From positions 744,001 to 808,000 of the forward strand of contig JALHNM010000001.1 in NCBI GenBank assembly GCA_022843485.1: 64,000 nucleotides of DNA, read 5' to 3'. This stretch comes from Fimbriimonadaceae bacterium. GTDB lineage: Bacteria > Armatimonadota > Fimbriimonadia > Fimbriimonadales > Fimbriimonadaceae. The notes beneath the pieces were generated by a model. It did not search any database, was not told where the DNA came from, and worked only from the letters and a program-made list of their open reading frames with translations. Of the stretch, positions 8,530 to 17,359 are shown piece after piece; the first letter of the stretch is position 1; each line of letters starts with the position of its first letter. Position numbers and translations under genes: made by a program.

Positions 8530-9321
8530 ATGACACACTCTCGTGCGACGACTTTGGTCAGCCTTGCGCTGGCCGCGACGATGGTGACAGGGCTCGCCGT
8601 CTCCCAGCCGACGCTCCCGTTCGCGCTGAGCCCCCAGGAGCGCAGCCAGGAGGGCCGGGTCACCAAGAGCTTCCGGGACGCCAGCGTCACCGAAGTCCTC
8701 GAGTGGCTCCAGTCCCAGGGCGTGGACTTCGTGGTCGAGACCTCGACCGTGCCGAAGGACAAGCGGGTCACCATGAGCGTGAGCGACGCAGCGCCGGACG
8801 ACGTCGTGCGAGCTGTGGCCTCGGCCCTTGGGCTCGTCGCACAAAAGAACGGGTCGGTCTACTCGTTCCGCCCCGGCTTGGGCGCCCTCGCCTGGTCGGA
8901 ACGGGGCCCCGCGCCGGAGGGGCTCCTTGCCCTGCCGCCCATTACGGGGCTCGACCCCGAGGCCATGGAGCGACTGGAGCGGATCGCCCCTGAGCTGCAG
9001 AAGCGGTTCGAGGGCCTCGGCGAGGAGTTCAGCAAGCGGTTCGAGGACATGGGGCCGGAGATGGAGCGACGGTTCCGGGAGCGGATGCCGGAGGCGCCCG
9101 CTGGCCCCGAGGCTCGCATCGCCGTCCCGCGGCTCGGAGGGATCGCTAAGCTCGCCGAGACCCTGACCGAGGAGCAATGGAAGACGCACGAGAAGAAGGG
9201 CTACCTCACGCCGGACGACCTGACCCCGGAGCAACGCCGGCTGGTCGGCCTGCTGCCGAAGGGGGCGTTCACGATCGTCGTCGAGCGCGACGGCAAGCGG
9301 CTGACCTTGAAGGGTGAGTGA
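8530..9321 (+). CDS. Secreted protein with a secretin/TonB short N-terminal-like (STN) domain
   Basis: The 263-residue product has a signal peptide (to about residue 25) and, at about residues 45-100, the STN pattern: FRDASVTEVLEWLQSQGVDF, MSVSDAAPDDVVRAVASALG, NGSVYSF. Such domains occur at the N-terminus of secretins and TonB receptors. Here they are followed by a Glu/Arg-rich helical segment and a short C-terminal domain, with no secretin barrel. It may be a periplasmic adaptor. The start is supported by GGGGGAGGAG upstream. Confidence 0.7.
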   Translation: MTHSRATTLVSLALAATMVTGLAVSQPTLPFALSPQERSQEGRVTKSFRDASVTEVLEWLQSQGVDFVVETSTVPKDKRVTMSVSDAAPDDVVRAVASALGLVAQKNGSVYSFRPGLGALAWSERGPAPEGLLALPPITGLDPEAMERLERIAPELQKRFEGLGEEFSKRFEDMGPEMERRFRERMPEAPAGPEARIAVPRLGGIAKLAETLTEEQWKTHEKKGYLTPDDLTPEQRRLVGLLPKGAFTIVVERDGKRLTLKGE

Positions 9322-9328
9322 GCCTCGG

Positions 9329-9544
9329 TCAAGGGCCCGGGGGCGGTTCCCCGGGCTCTGCCGCGCGGCGGGCTCGCTCTCGCTCGGCCCGGGTCCGGTT
9401 GGCCCGGGTTCGAAGCGTGAGGGCGAGCCACGCCCCGCCGATGAAGAGCGGCACGACCACGAACATCCCGATGAGGAGCGGGAGCCGCATCTCCTCGGCC
9501 CGTTCGGCGCCGGTCTGGGCGATCAGGGCGACTAGGGCGTTCAC
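9329..9544 (-). CDS. Small single-pass membrane protein
   Basis: This 71-residue peptide has one clear transmembrane helix (LPLLIGMFVVVPLFIGGAWL, about residues 21-40) followed by a highly basic Arg-rich cytoplasmic stretch. It lies 42 nt downstream of another small membrane protein gene on the same strand, probably in one operon. No family is recognised. Confidence 0.55.
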   Translation of the reverse strand: MNALVALIAQTGAERAEEMRLPLLIGMFVVVPLFIGGAWLALTLRTRANRTRAERERARRAAEPGEPPPGP

Positions 9545-9586
9545 CGCCCCATGATCCCCGGCCAGGGAGTGGGGCGGTGGGGCCGC

Positions 9587-9955
9587 TCAGTCCCCGCCGC
9601 CGCCCCCGCCGTCTCCGCCGCCGCCATCGCCCCCACCCCAGTCGATGCCGCCGCTCTCTCCCCGACCCCCGAAGTCCCCGTCCCAGTCCGTATCGGCTTT
9701 GTTGCCGCGAGACCCCTGTCCCCCGTGAAAGGCGAAGTCGCCCGATCCCGAGTCGGACCAAGCGGTCGAGTCGCGGCCCGCGTGGCCGTCTGGCGAGCGG
9801 CGGGTGGATCGGACGACGAGGGCGATGCCCAAGAGCACGACGAGGACAACCAGGCCAGGAAGGAGGATCGACTGAGCCAGGTTGCCAGAAGCTGCGTTCG
9901 CGACGATCGAGGTCTCCACAGCAAGAGTGCGTCGTAGCGGTAAGGCGGGTTGCAC
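9587..9955 (-). CDS. Small membrane protein with Gly/Asp-rich tail
   Basis: The 122-residue product has one hydrophobic helix (about residues 28-47, SILLPGLVVLVVLLGIALVV), then a polar tail ending in a Gly/Asp repeat of the TPM/DUF-type surface tails. An in-frame GTG at 9919 would give a shorter N-terminus. The function is unknown. It is upstream of the 71-residue membrane protein. Confidence 0.55.
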   Translation of the reverse strand: MQPALPLRRTLAVETSIVANAASGNLAQSILLPGLVVLVVLLGIALVVRSTRRSPDGHAGRDSTAWSDSGSGDFAFHGGQGSRGNKADTDWDGDFGGRGESGGIDWGGGDGGGGDGGGGGGD

Positions 9956-10013
9956 GGCCGGGACGGCCCAGCGACCGGGAACCCGCCACCTGTGCGGGGC
10001 CTAGAAGACCGTC

Positions 10014-10613
10014 GTGAACACGCCGCTCCACATCCTGGGCCTCTCGGGCAGTGCCCGCACCGAGTCCCACAACCTCCGCCTCCTGCGACTCGTCATGGGA
10101 CGCCTTGCCGACCAAGGCCACACCGTCGAGCAGTTCGACTTTCGAGCCAACCCGCTGCCGATGTACGATGGGGACGACGAGGCAGGGACGGGGCTACCCG
10201 AGAACGCACGGCTCCTGAAGGCCAAGGTCAAGGCGGCCGACGGCGTGATCATCGCATCGCCCGAGTACAACGCCGCGATCAGCCCGCTCCTCAAGAACGC
10301 CATCGACTGGACGTCCCGCTTCGACGAGCAGACGAAGGAGGGCAGCCCCTGGGGAGGCAAGGTGGTGGCGCTGGTGTCGGCCTCGCCGGGCCCGATGGGG
10401 GGTCTCCGGGGCCTTTACGTCGTGCGGCAGGTGCTCCACAACCTCGACGCCATGGTCATCCCTGAGCAGACGTCGGTCGGACTGGCGTTCGAGGCGTTCG
10501 ACGAGCAGGGCGGACTCAAGGACGAGCGCACGAGCGGGTTCCTGGACGCGACGTTAAGTCGTTTCCTGGAGGTCGCGCGGGCGCTGCGAGCGGCGACGCC
10601 CGCGTCGGTGTGA
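10014..10613 (+). CDS. NADPH-dependent FMN reductase family protein
   Basis: The 199-residue protein is a flavodoxin-like oxidoreductase. It has the phosphate-binding LGLSGSARTESHN loop at the N-terminus and the IIASPEYNAAISPLLKNAID motif that shapes the FMN site. Such enzymes reduce FMN, quinones or azo compounds with NAD(P)H in the cytoplasm. The GTG at 10014 is the start; it is monocistronic. Confidence 0.88.
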   Translation: MNTPLHILGLSGSARTESHNLRLLRLVMGRLADQGHTVEQFDFRANPLPMYDGDDEAGTGLPENARLLKAKVKAADGVIIASPEYNAAISPLLKNAIDWTSRFDEQTKEGSPWGGKVVALVSASPGPMGGLRGLYVVRQVLHNLDAMVIPEQTSVGLAFEAFDEQGGLKDERTSGFLDATLSRFLEVARALRAATPASV

Positions 10614-10825
10614 CGGTCGCAGCCCCGGGCGGGTCGCCGCCCGGGGGCCCGGCCGTTCGGGTCAGGGGTCGGGCAACGGCAGGAACTGGAACCTCGGGGC
10701 CAGGGAGAGTTCGGCGGCCGAGTCGCCCCCAGAGTCGAAGTTCGCCCCAGCGATACGGCGGGAACCTGTACCGAGCGGCGGCCCGAGCCCGCACTTCGGC
10801 CAGGGTGCGGGGTAGAACGTGAATT
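10614..10825 (+). other. Intergenic region before icd
   Basis: A GC-rich spacer with no credible gene. TAGAAC at 10813-10818 lies 7 nt before the icd ATG and resembles the TANNNT box of the leaderless genes in this window, but ends in C. Confidence 0.35.
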
Positions 10826-12274
10826 ATGCCCGCGCGCGTGCCCATCACCGTCGCCTATGGAGACGGCATCGGCCCTGAGATCATGACCGCCACCTTCCGG
10901 GTGCTCGAAGCGGCCGGGGCCCGAATCGAGCCGGAAGTCATCGAGATCGGTGAGAAGGTCTACCTGAAGGGTGTGAGCGCCGGGATCGAGGACAGCTCCT
11001 GGGACAGCCTTCGGCGGACGAAGGTCTTCCTGAAGGCCCCGATCACCACGCCGCAGGGCGGGGGCTTCAAGAGCCTCAACGTCACCGTCCGCAAGACGCT
11101 AGGCCTCTTCGCGAACGTGCGCCCGTGCGCGAGCTACTCTCCGTTCATCGCGACCCGGCACCCTGGGATGGACGTGGTCATCGTCCGCGAGAACGAGGAG
11201 GACCTCTACGCCGGGATCGAGCACCAGCAGACCGACGATGTGGTCCAGTGCATCAAGATCATCACCCGACCCGGCAGCGAGAAGATCGTCCGGTACGCCT
11301 TCGAATACGCCCGGCAGAACGGCCGCAAGAAGGTCAGCTGCATGACGAAGGACAACATCATGAAGCTCACGGACGGGCTGTTCCACCGGGTGTTCGACGA
11401 GATCGGCGTCGAGTACCCCGAGATCGAGAAGGAGCACTGGATCATCGACATCGGGGCGGCCCGGCTCGCCGACACGCCGAACATCTTCGACGTCATCGTC
11501 ACGCCGAACCTGTACGGGGACATCATCAGCGACATCGCGGCCCAGATCACGGGGTCGGTCGGCCTTGGCGGGAGTGCGAACATTGGCACGAGCTGCTCGA
11601 TGTTCGAGGCGATCCACGGGTCCGCCCCGCCCATCGCGGGCAAGAACGTCGCAAACCCGAGCGGGCTCCTCCTCGCCGCGGTGATGATGCTCATCCACAT
11701 CGGGCAGCCGGAAGAGGCCGAGGCCATCCACAACGCCTGGCTCAAGACCCTGGAGGACGGTGTCCACACCCAGGACATCTACAACCAGGCCGTCAGCAAG
11801 GAGGTCGTGGGCACGCAGGAGTTCGCCGAGGCCGTGGTCGCCCGTCTCGGAAAGAGGCCGACGACCCTCAAGCCCGTCGACTACGACAAGACTTCGAAAG
11901 CGGCGCTCACGATCCCGGACCCCGTGCTTCAACCGGCCAAGAAGAAGGAGATCGTCGGCATCGACGTGTTCCTCCACCGGCGACAGTGCTCGGCCGACTC
12001 GATCGCCGAGGTCATGGTCCCCGTCGGCGGCGACGCGTTCGAGCTTAAGATGATCACGAACCGGGGCGTCAAGGTCTGGCCGGACGGGATGCCGGAGACC
12101 TACTGCACGGACCACTGGCGGTGCCGGTACATGGCCAGGGCAGGATCGGTGACGCACGCCCAGATCCTCGAACTCATGGGCCGGGTCTTGGACACGGGCC
12201 TCGACTTCATCAAGACCGAGCACCTGTGCTCGTTCGACGGGACCCCGGGGTTCTCGCTCGGTCAAGGTCAGTAG
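10826..12274 (+). CDS. icd: NADP-dependent isocitrate dehydrogenase (Thermus type)
   Basis: The 482-residue protein shows the isopropylmalate/isocitrate dehydrogenase fold: VAYGDGIGPEIMTATF at the start, the substrate-binding NVTVRKTLGLFANVRP, VIVRENEEDLYAGIEH, the metal-site VIVTPNLYGDIISDIAAQ, and FEAIHGSAPPIAGK. A ~140-residue C-terminal extension (from about 340) as in Thermus thermophilus IDH is present. It converts isocitrate to 2-oxoglutarate in the TCA cycle; aconitase is encoded at 35.4 kb. Confidence 0.9.
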   Translation: MPARVPITVAYGDGIGPEIMTATFRVLEAAGARIEPEVIEIGEKVYLKGVSAGIEDSSWDSLRRTKVFLKAPITTPQGGGFKSLNVTVRKTLGLFANVRPCASYSPFIATRHPGMDVVIVRENEEDLYAGIEHQQTDDVVQCIKIITRPGSEKIVRYAFEYARQNGRKKVSCMTKDNIMKLTDGLFHRVFDEIGVEYPEIEKEHWIIDIGAARLADTPNIFDVIVTPNLYGDIISDIAAQITGSVGLGGSANIGTSCSMFEAIHGSAPPIAGKNVANPSGLLLAAVMMLIHIGQPEEAEAIHNAWLKTLEDGVHTQDIYNQAVSKEVVGTQEFAEAVVARLGKRPTTLKPVDYDKTSKAALTIPDPVLQPAKKKEIVGIDVFLHRRQCSADSIAEVMVPVGGDAFELKMITNRGVKVWPDGMPETYCTDHWRCRYMARAGSVTHAQILELMGRVLDTGLDFIKTEHLCSFDGTPGFSLGQGQ

Positions 12275-12349
12275 GGGGCTCCCTGACGAGTGCCGAAAAG
12301 GTCAAGGATCGGGTCAGGCCCTCAGGGACCGGGAAGGGCGAAGGGGCGT

Positions 12350-12355
12350 TAGACT
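12350..12355 (+). promoter_or_regulatory. TANNNT -10 box of a leaderless promoter (egtD)
   Basis: TAGACT is followed by exactly 6 nt and the egtD ATG, so transcription should begin at or next to the start codon. AAGG in the 6-nt gap is a possible but poor Shine-Dalgarno site. Confidence 0.5.
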
Positions 12356-12361
12356 AAGGCA

Positions 12362-13372
12362 ATGGTGCCCCTGACCCGCGCTCCTGGCCGAGAGTCCGAC
12401 CGCCTCCGGTTCGTCGAAGTCCCGCGGGGCCACCCAGGGGCGACCTTGGCCGAAGCCGTCCGTACGGGGCTGGGGTCGTCTCCGAAGACACTCCCGAGCC
12501 TGTTCTTCTACGACGACGAGGGGTCGGCGCTCTTCGACCTGATCACCCAGCTCCCTGAGTACACACCGACCCGGTGCGAGCTCGAAATCCTGCAGGCGTC
12601 GGCCAACGAGATCGTCCGCTCGGTGCACGGGCCCTGCGAGATCGTCGAGTTCGGCAGCGGGAGCGGGGTCAAGACGCGGACGCTCATCGAGGCGGCCCTG
12701 GGGCGGCAGGGGAGCTTGCAGTACGTCCCGATCGACGTGTCCGGCGACTACCTTCGCGCCTCGGCGGCGGCGCTCCTGGCGGACTACCCCGAGCTCGAAG
12801 TCACGGCGCTCGCGGCCGAGTACCGAGACGGTCTCGCCGCGCTCCCTCCCACCGATCGCCCGCGCCTCGTGACCTTCATGGGGAGCAACCTCGGCAACAT
12901 GGAGTTCTGCGAGGCGGCCCAGTTCTTGGGCGACGTCCGGGCGGCGATGGGGCCGCACGACCGCCTCCTCCTGGGGGTCGACCTCGTGAAGGACACGGAC
13001 ACGGTCTGGGCCGCCTACAACGACCGGGCGGGGGTCACGGAACGGTTCAACAAGAATGTGCTCGCCAGGGTGAACCGCGAGCTCGGGGCGGACTTCGACC
13101 TGGAGGCGTTCGGGCACTGGGCGCCCTATGTGCCGGGCAAAGACCGGATCGAGATGCACCTCGTCGCCCGGCGTGAGGCGGTCGTCCGGGTCGAGGCGCT
13201 CGGAGAGACCTACCGGTTCGAGGCGGGGGAGTCCGTGCGGACCGAGATCAGCCAGAAGTACACGCTGGAGTCGCTGCAGGCCACGTGCCTGGTGGGCGGG
13301 TTCGGTATCGAGCGCGTCTGGCACGATCGGCAGGGGTGGTTCGCGGTCGCGCTCTGTAGGCCGGTGGCCTGA
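12362..13372 (+). CDS. egtD: L-histidine N-alpha-methyltransferase (ergothioneine biosynthesis)
   Basis: The 336-residue protein matches EgtD: FFYDDEGSALFD with LPEYTPTRCE (about 48-73), the SAM-binding EFGSGSG (96-102), and FMGSNLGNM. EgtD trimethylates the amino group of histidine to hercynine with SAM. It overlaps egtB by one base (TGATG) and the pair forms a two-gene operon. Confidence 0.92.
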   Translation: MVPLTRAPGRESDRLRFVEVPRGHPGATLAEAVRTGLGSSPKTLPSLFFYDDEGSALFDLITQLPEYTPTRCELEILQASANEIVRSVHGPCEIVEFGSGSGVKTRTLIEAALGRQGSLQYVPIDVSGDYLRASAAALLADYPELEVTALAAEYRDGLAALPPTDRPRLVTFMGSNLGNMEFCEAAQFLGDVRAAMGPHDRLLLGVDLVKDTDTVWAAYNDRAGVTERFNKNVLARVNRELGADFDLEAFGHWAPYVPGKDRIEMHLVARREAVVRVEALGETYRFEAGESVRTEISQKYTLESLQATCLVGGFGIERVWHDRQGWFAVALCRPVA

Positions 13373-14592
13373 TGGTGGCGACGGGACGGAAGGAGACTCT
13401 GGCCGCCCGGCTCTCGGCGGTGCGCGAGCGGACGCTCCGGTTAATGGACCGCGTGCCCGAGGGCCTCTGGCGCGAGCGGGTGCACGGGTTCTACTCGCCC
13501 ATCGGGTGGCACTTCGGGCACATCGGCCGGACTGAGGAGCACTGGGTCCAGGTCGCTGCCCTCGGACGGGAGCCCTTCGACGCCGGGCTGTCGTTCCTCT
13601 ACGAGGACCGGCCCGACAACCCGAAAGACAACCGGACGACGGTGCCGATGCCGGACGCGTGCCGGGCCTATCTGGAGGAGACCCGGCGGCGAGTGCTCGC
13701 CTCCCTGTGGGATGCGGACCTCGACTCGCCCGACCCCCTCGTGCAGGACGGTTATGGGTGGGAGTTCGCGCTCCTGCACGAGTGTCAGCACCAAGAGACG
13801 ATCGTCGAGCTGCTCTGCCTCCTTGCCCGTTCTGCTTCGCCTTCCTCGCCGGAACCTGCTCGGGCGGAGGATGACGGGGGGGTGGAGGCAGAGTTCGTCC
13901 CGATCCCCGGGCACCGGTTTACGATGGGGAGTTCGGAGGCGGCGGCTTACGACAACGAGCGCGAGCCGCACGAGGCGGAGGTCGAAGGGTTCGAGCTCGC
14001 GGCCACGCCGGTCACGGTCTCAGAGTGGCGGAGGTTCATCGGCGAGGGTGGCTACCTTCGGGCCGAGCTCTGGAGCCCCGAGGGCTGGGCGTGGCGAGAA
14101 GCAGAGGCGGCGGAGCGGCCGTTCTACTGGCTCGCGGACAGGGGTCGCGAGTTCGGCCCGGACGGCGTGCGCACGCTCGACGGGCGTGAGCCGGTGCAAG
14201 GGGTGTCCTGGTTCGAGGCCGAGGCCTATGCCCGGTGGGTGGGCGCGCGGCTGCCGACCGAGGTCGAGTGGGAGGCGGCCTGGGCGTACGCGGGGGCCGA
14301 AGGGGCGTTCGGCCAGGATCCGCTCCACCCTTCGCCACTACCTCCAGGCCCCGGTTTGCGGGCGATGCGGGGCGGGGTGTGGGAGTGGTGCGCGAGCCCC
14401 TTCCTGCCCTACCAGGGCTTCCGGGCGTTCCCTTACGACGGGTACTCGAAGGATCACATGAAGGGGGCGCACCGTGTGTGCCGCGGGGGCTCCTGGGCGA
14501 CCTCCCCGCTCATCGCCCGCCGGACGTTCCGGAACTGGTACGTCCCGGGGTATCGCCAGGGGTTCTTGGGCCTCCGGCTCGCCCGGGGTTGA
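13372..14592 (+). CDS. egtB: EgtB-type sulfoxide synthase, non-heme iron enzyme
   Basis: The 406-residue protein has an N-terminal DinB-like four-helix domain with the iron ligands in GWHFGHIGRTEEH (H47/H50) and HECQHQE (H136, H140), and a C-terminal formylglycine-generating-enzyme (SUMF1) domain with EFVPIPGHRFTMGSS and RVCRGGSWATSP. EgtB joins hercynine to a thiol donor with O2. No egtC-like amidohydrolase is nearby, which may mean cysteine rather than gamma-glutamylcysteine is the donor; this is inference. Confidence 0.9.
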   Translation: MVATGRKETLAARLSAVRERTLRLMDRVPEGLWRERVHGFYSPIGWHFGHIGRTEEHWVQVAALGREPFDAGLSFLYEDRPDNPKDNRTTVPMPDACRAYLEETRRRVLASLWDADLDSPDPLVQDGYGWEFALLHECQHQETIVELLCLLARSASPSSPEPARAEDDGGVEAEFVPIPGHRFTMGSSEAAAYDNEREPHEAEVEGFELAATPVTVSEWRRFIGEGGYLRAELWSPEGWAWREAEAAERPFYWLADRGREFGPDGVRTLDGREPVQGVSWFEAEAYARWVGARLPTEVEWEAAWAYAGAEGAFGQDPLHPSPLPPGPGLRAMRGGVWEWCASPFLPYQGFRAFPYDGYSKDHMKGAHRVCRGGSWATSPLIARRTFRNWYVPGYRQGFLGLRLARG

Positions 14593-14597
14593 GGGGC

Positions 14598-14623
14598 CCT
14601 ATAAGTCTTATAAGACCTATAGG
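14598..14623. terminator. Bidirectional terminator-like inverted repeat between egtB and hutU
   Basis: The convergent genes are separated by a 26-bp near-perfect inverted repeat: outer CCTATA/TATAGG around the perfect 12-bp palindrome GTCTTATAAGAC (14605-14616). The segment is strikingly AT-rich for this genome. An alternative pairing of AGGGGCC with GGCCCCT closes the whole gap. It likely ends transcription from both sides. Confidence 0.55.
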
Positions 14624-14635
14624 ATACATAGGCCC

Positions 14636-16288
14636 CTACCCCCTCGCTTCGTCCATCGGCACTTTGACGCCGTGCTCCTGGGCGAAGGTGGTGGCTTCTT
14701 CGTAGCCCGCGTCCACGTGGCGGACGACGCCCATGCCGGGGTCGCTCGTGAGCACTCGCTCGAGCCGGAAGGCCGAGTTCGGCGTGCCGTCCGCCACCAC
14801 GACCATCCCGGCGTGGAGGGAGTAGCCGATCCCGACGCCGCCGCCGTTGTGCACCGAGACCCAGCTCGCGCCAGCGGCCGTGTTCACGAGGGCGTTGAGG
14901 ATCGGCCAGTCGGCGACGGCGTCGCTGCCGTCGCGCATCGCCTCGGTCTCCCGGTTCGGCGACGCGACCGAGCCGCAGTCGAGGTGGTCCCTCCCGATGA
15001 CGACCGGGGCTTGGAGCTCGCCCCGGGCGACGAGGTCGTTCATCGCCAGCCCGAACTCGGCCCGTTCGCCGTAGCCTAGCCAACAGATCCGGCAAGGCAG
15101 CCCTTGGAACTGGATCTTTCGCCCGGCGAGTTCGAGCCAGCGCTGGAGCCCCTCGTTCTCCGGGAACATCTCGCGGGCCAGGCGGTCGGTGCGGGCGATG
15201 TCGGCCGGGTCTCCGCTGAGCGCGGCCCACCGGTACGGGCCCTTGCCCTCGCAGAAGAGGGGCCGGATGTACTCAGGCACGAACCCCGGGATCGCGAAGG
15301 CGTCGGCCACCCCCGCCTGTTGGGCATAGGCCCGGATGTTGTTGCCGTAGTCGAAGGCGACCGCCCCCATGCGCTTGAGGTCGAGCATGGCCTGAACATG
15401 AGTGCCCATCGCCGCGATCGAGCGCCGGGTGTAGCCCTCTGGGTCGGTGCGTCGGAGCCCTTGGGCCTCGGTCAGGGTGAGCCCGTTCGGGACGTAGCCG
15501 TTCAGGGGGTCGTGGGCGCTGGTCTGGTCGGTCACGACGTCGGGCACGATCCCCCGCCGGACGAGCTCGGGCAGGAGGTCGGCCGCGTTCCCGACGAGCC
15601 CTACACTGAGGTTGGGTCGGCCTTCAAGGAGGGCGAGCGCCTCGTCCAAGGTGTCGGCCCGCCGGTCGAGGTAGCCCGTGTCGAGCCGCTTCTGGATCCG
15701 GGCGGGGTCGACTTCGACCCCGAGGAACGCGGCGCCGGCCATCGTCGCGGCGAGTGGTTGGGCCCCGCCCATGCCTCCGAGCCCGGCCGTCAGCACGAGG
15801 CGGCCGGCGAGGGTCCCTCCGAAGTGGCGACGGGCGCAGGCGACGAACGTCTCGTACGTGCCTTGGACGATGCCCTGCGAGCCGATGTAGATCCACGACC
15901 CGGCGGTCATCTGCCCGTACATCATGAGGCCCTTATGGTCGAGCTCGTGGAAGTGCTCCCAGTTCGACCATCGGCCGACGAGGTTGGAATTGGCGAGCAG
16001 GACCCGGGGGGCGAGGTCGTGTGTGCGGAAGACGGCGACGGGCTTACCGGACTGGACGAGCAGGGTCTCGTCGTCCTTGAGCTCGCGGAGGGTGCGGACG
16101 ATGGCCTCGTAGCTCGGCCAGTCGCGGGCGGCCTTGCCGGTGCCGCCGTACACGACGAGCTCGTCGGGACGCTCCGCGACCTCGGGGTCAAGGTTGTTCA
16201 TCAACATCCGGAGGGCGGCCTCTTGGTGCCACCCCAGACAGCTCTTCTCGGTGCCCCTCGGGGCACGGATCGCCTCGCGCACGGCCAT
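14636..16288 (-). CDS. hutU: Urocanate hydratase
   Basis: The 550-residue product is full length for the family. It has [20 protein letters not shown] at the start, the NAD-binding [34 protein letters not shown], and [14 protein letters not shown] with [14 protein letters not shown]. It hydrates urocanate to imidazolonepropionate in histidine degradation. No other hut gene is in the window. TAGAAT lies 6 nt before the ATG, so the mRNA is probably leaderless. Confidence 0.95.
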   Translation of the reverse strand: MAVREAIRAPRGTEKSCLGWHQEAALRMLMNNLDPEVAERPDELVVYGGTGKAARDWPSYEAIVRTLRELKDDETLLVQSGKPVAVFRTHDLAPRVLLANSNLVGRWSNWEHFHELDHKGLMMYGQMTAGSWIYIGSQGIVQGTYETFVACARRHFGGTLAGRLVLTAGLGGMGGAQPLAATMAGAAFLGVEVDPARIQKRLDTGYLDRRADTLDEALALLEGRPNLSVGLVGNAADLLPELVRRGIVPDVVTDQTSAHDPLNGYVPNGLTLTEAQGLRRTDPEGYTRRSIAAMGTHVQAMLDLKRMGAVAFDYGNNIRAYAQQAGVADAFAIPGFVPEYIRPLFCEGKGPYRWAALSGDPADIARTDRLAREMFPENEGLQRWLELAGRKIQFQGLPCRICWLGYGERAEFGLAMNDLVARGELQAPVVIGRDHLDCGSVASPNRETEAMRDGSDAVADWPILNALVNTAAGASWVSVHNGGGVGIGYSLHAGMVVVADGTPNSAFRLERVLTSDPGMGVVRHVDAGYEEATTFAQEHGVKVPMDEARG

Positions 16289-16294
16289 GACGCC

Positions 16295-16300
16295 ATTCTA
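16295..16300 (-). promoter_or_regulatory. TANNNT -10 box of a leaderless promoter (hutU)
   Basis: On the minus strand TAGAAT is followed by 6 nt and the hutU ATG. No Shine-Dalgarno sequence fits in the gap, which supports leaderless initiation. Confidence 0.55.
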
Positions 16301-16670
16301 CGGGGTCGGAGGGCCAGGGTGCGTCGGCGTGGGAGCGAGGAACTGGGAATGCGGATTGGGGATCGCGGATTGCGGGTCACGGTGGGCGACGCTCTGCGGC
16401 GCCTGCCGACCGCGGGTTCGCTCGGTGCCAGGGCCGTACCGGACGCCCCCTCTCCACGGTGCCTTCGGCCCGCAGAACGCCCGCACGACGCCCGCACAAC
16501 GCCCGAAAACCCGCTTTTCGGGCGTTGTGCGGGCTTTCTTCGGACTCTTTGCGGGCCGAAGGCACCGGGTGGAGGACGACCGGGCCTGGGGCAGAGGACG
16601 GGTGGGGTAGGCGCAGCCGAGCCTGAAAATGGAGTGGAGGGGCGAGAGGGGACTGGGGTTGAGAGGCCTT
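16301..16670. other. Non-coding region between hutU and tRNA-Pro
   Basis: No credible gene is present: frames on both strands are open only because of inverted-repeat symmetry and high GC. It contains the nested inverted repeat at 16452-16574. Confidence 0.6.
16452..16574. repeat. Nested inverted-repeat element
   Basis: An outer inverted repeat (16452-16474 with 16550-16574, sharing GGTGCCTTCGGCCCGCA and its complement) encloses a perfect inner hairpin with 20-bp arms (16490-16509 and 16515-16534) and a 5-nt loop. The inner arms end in AAAA/TTTT and are followed by TTTCTT, so the inner hairpin resembles a strong terminator. The double nesting is more than a terminator needs. Confidence 0.7.
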
Positions 16671-16747
16671 TGGTCGGGGCAGCGGGATTTGAACCCACGA
16701 CCTCTTCCCCCCCAGAGAAGCGCGCTACCAAACTGCGCTATGCCCCG
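16671..16747 (-). tRNA. tRNA-Pro (anticodon GGG), CCA encoded
   Basis: The minus strand folds as a full cloverleaf: acceptor CGGGGCA/TGCCCCG, D-arm GCGC/GCGC, anticodon loop CTGGGGG closed by CTTCT/GGAAG, and T-loop TTCAAAT. Positions 34-36 are GGG, giving proline. The 3' CCA is encoded at 16673-16671. A TACAGT -10-like box lies 12 nt upstream (16760-16765, minus). Confidence 0.93.
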
Positions 16748-16789
16748 ACGGCAGGCTTCACTGTACCCCGATTCCCCAGCCGCCGGGGC

Positions 16790-16837
16790 GTAGCACGGGC
16801 TTCTAGCCCGTGGTGTCCCAGGCTTCCAGCCTGGGAC
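16790..16837 (-). repeat. Dual-hairpin 3' element, copy A (downstream of lspA)
   Basis: Two adjacent hairpins follow the lspA stop directly: GTCCCAGGC/GCCTGGGAC and CACGGGC/GCCCGTG, each with a 5-nt loop. The same arrangement occurs after the isomerase gene at 61.8 kb, in the same orientation relative to its upstream gene. It may be a transcript 3'-end structure or a dispersed repeat. Confidence 0.7.
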
Positions 16838-17359
16838 TCACTCGCTCAGGCCCGGTTCCTGGGCCGGTTTCTTCGCGAAGGCGTCCCGGATCCCGTGCAG
16901 GACGAGAAGGGTACCGGCGGCGGTGATGCAGACGTCGGCGATGTTGAAGACCGGGAAGTTGATCGCCCGGATCCAGAACATGTCCGTCACCCGGCCCATC
17001 CAGAGGCGGTCGATGAGGTTCCCGACCGCCCCCGAGGCGAGCAGCGCGGCGGTCACGTGGTTGACCGTGGCCTGATGGGGGTGCCGGAAGCTGTACCAAG
17101 TCGCCGCCCCCGCGATCAGGATCGCCACCGGGGCCAGGAACACCCCCGCCCCCTGGAACAGCCCGAACGCCACGCCCTCGTTGTAGACGAGCTTGAGCTC
17201 GAACACCCCGGGCCACAGCGGGTGGATGCTGCGCCCCTCGACGCCGCCGGTCACGCCCCGGGCCCAGGCCTTGACGACCTGGTCGACGGCCAGCAGCGCG
17301 AGGGCAACGAGCAGGAACCCCCAGGGCCGGGCCTCGGGCCGGGGCCGACCTGCGCTCAC
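16838..17359 (-). CDS. lspA: Lipoprotein signal peptidase (signal peptidase II)
   Basis: From the GTG at 17359 the product is 173 residues, normal for LspA. It has four hydrophobic segments, the NEGVAFGLF motif, and the catalytic aspartates in GNLIDRLWMGRVTD and FNIADV. It cleaves prolipoproteins in the membrane. The GTG overlaps the ileS TGA (GTGA), which decides the start over an upstream ATG inside ileS. Confidence 0.93.
   Translation of the reverse strand: MSAGRPRPEARPWGFLLVALALLAVDQVVKAWARGVTGGVEGRSIHPLWPGVFELKLVYNEGVAFGLFQGAGVFLAPVAILIAGAATWYSFRHPHQATVNHVTAALLASGAVGNLIDRLWMGRVTDMFWIRAINFPVFNIADVCITAAGTLLVLHGIRDAFAKKPAQEPGLSE

Noticed and set aside
10516-10848. Minus-strand open frame between the FMN reductase gene and icd
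   Set aside because: Arg/Pro/Gly-rich product overlapping two well-supported genes; typical of GC-driven shadow frames.
16301-16670. Long open frames through the nested inverted repeat on both strands
   Set aside because: The products are low-complexity and mirror each other because of the inverted repeats; no family or ribosome binding site.
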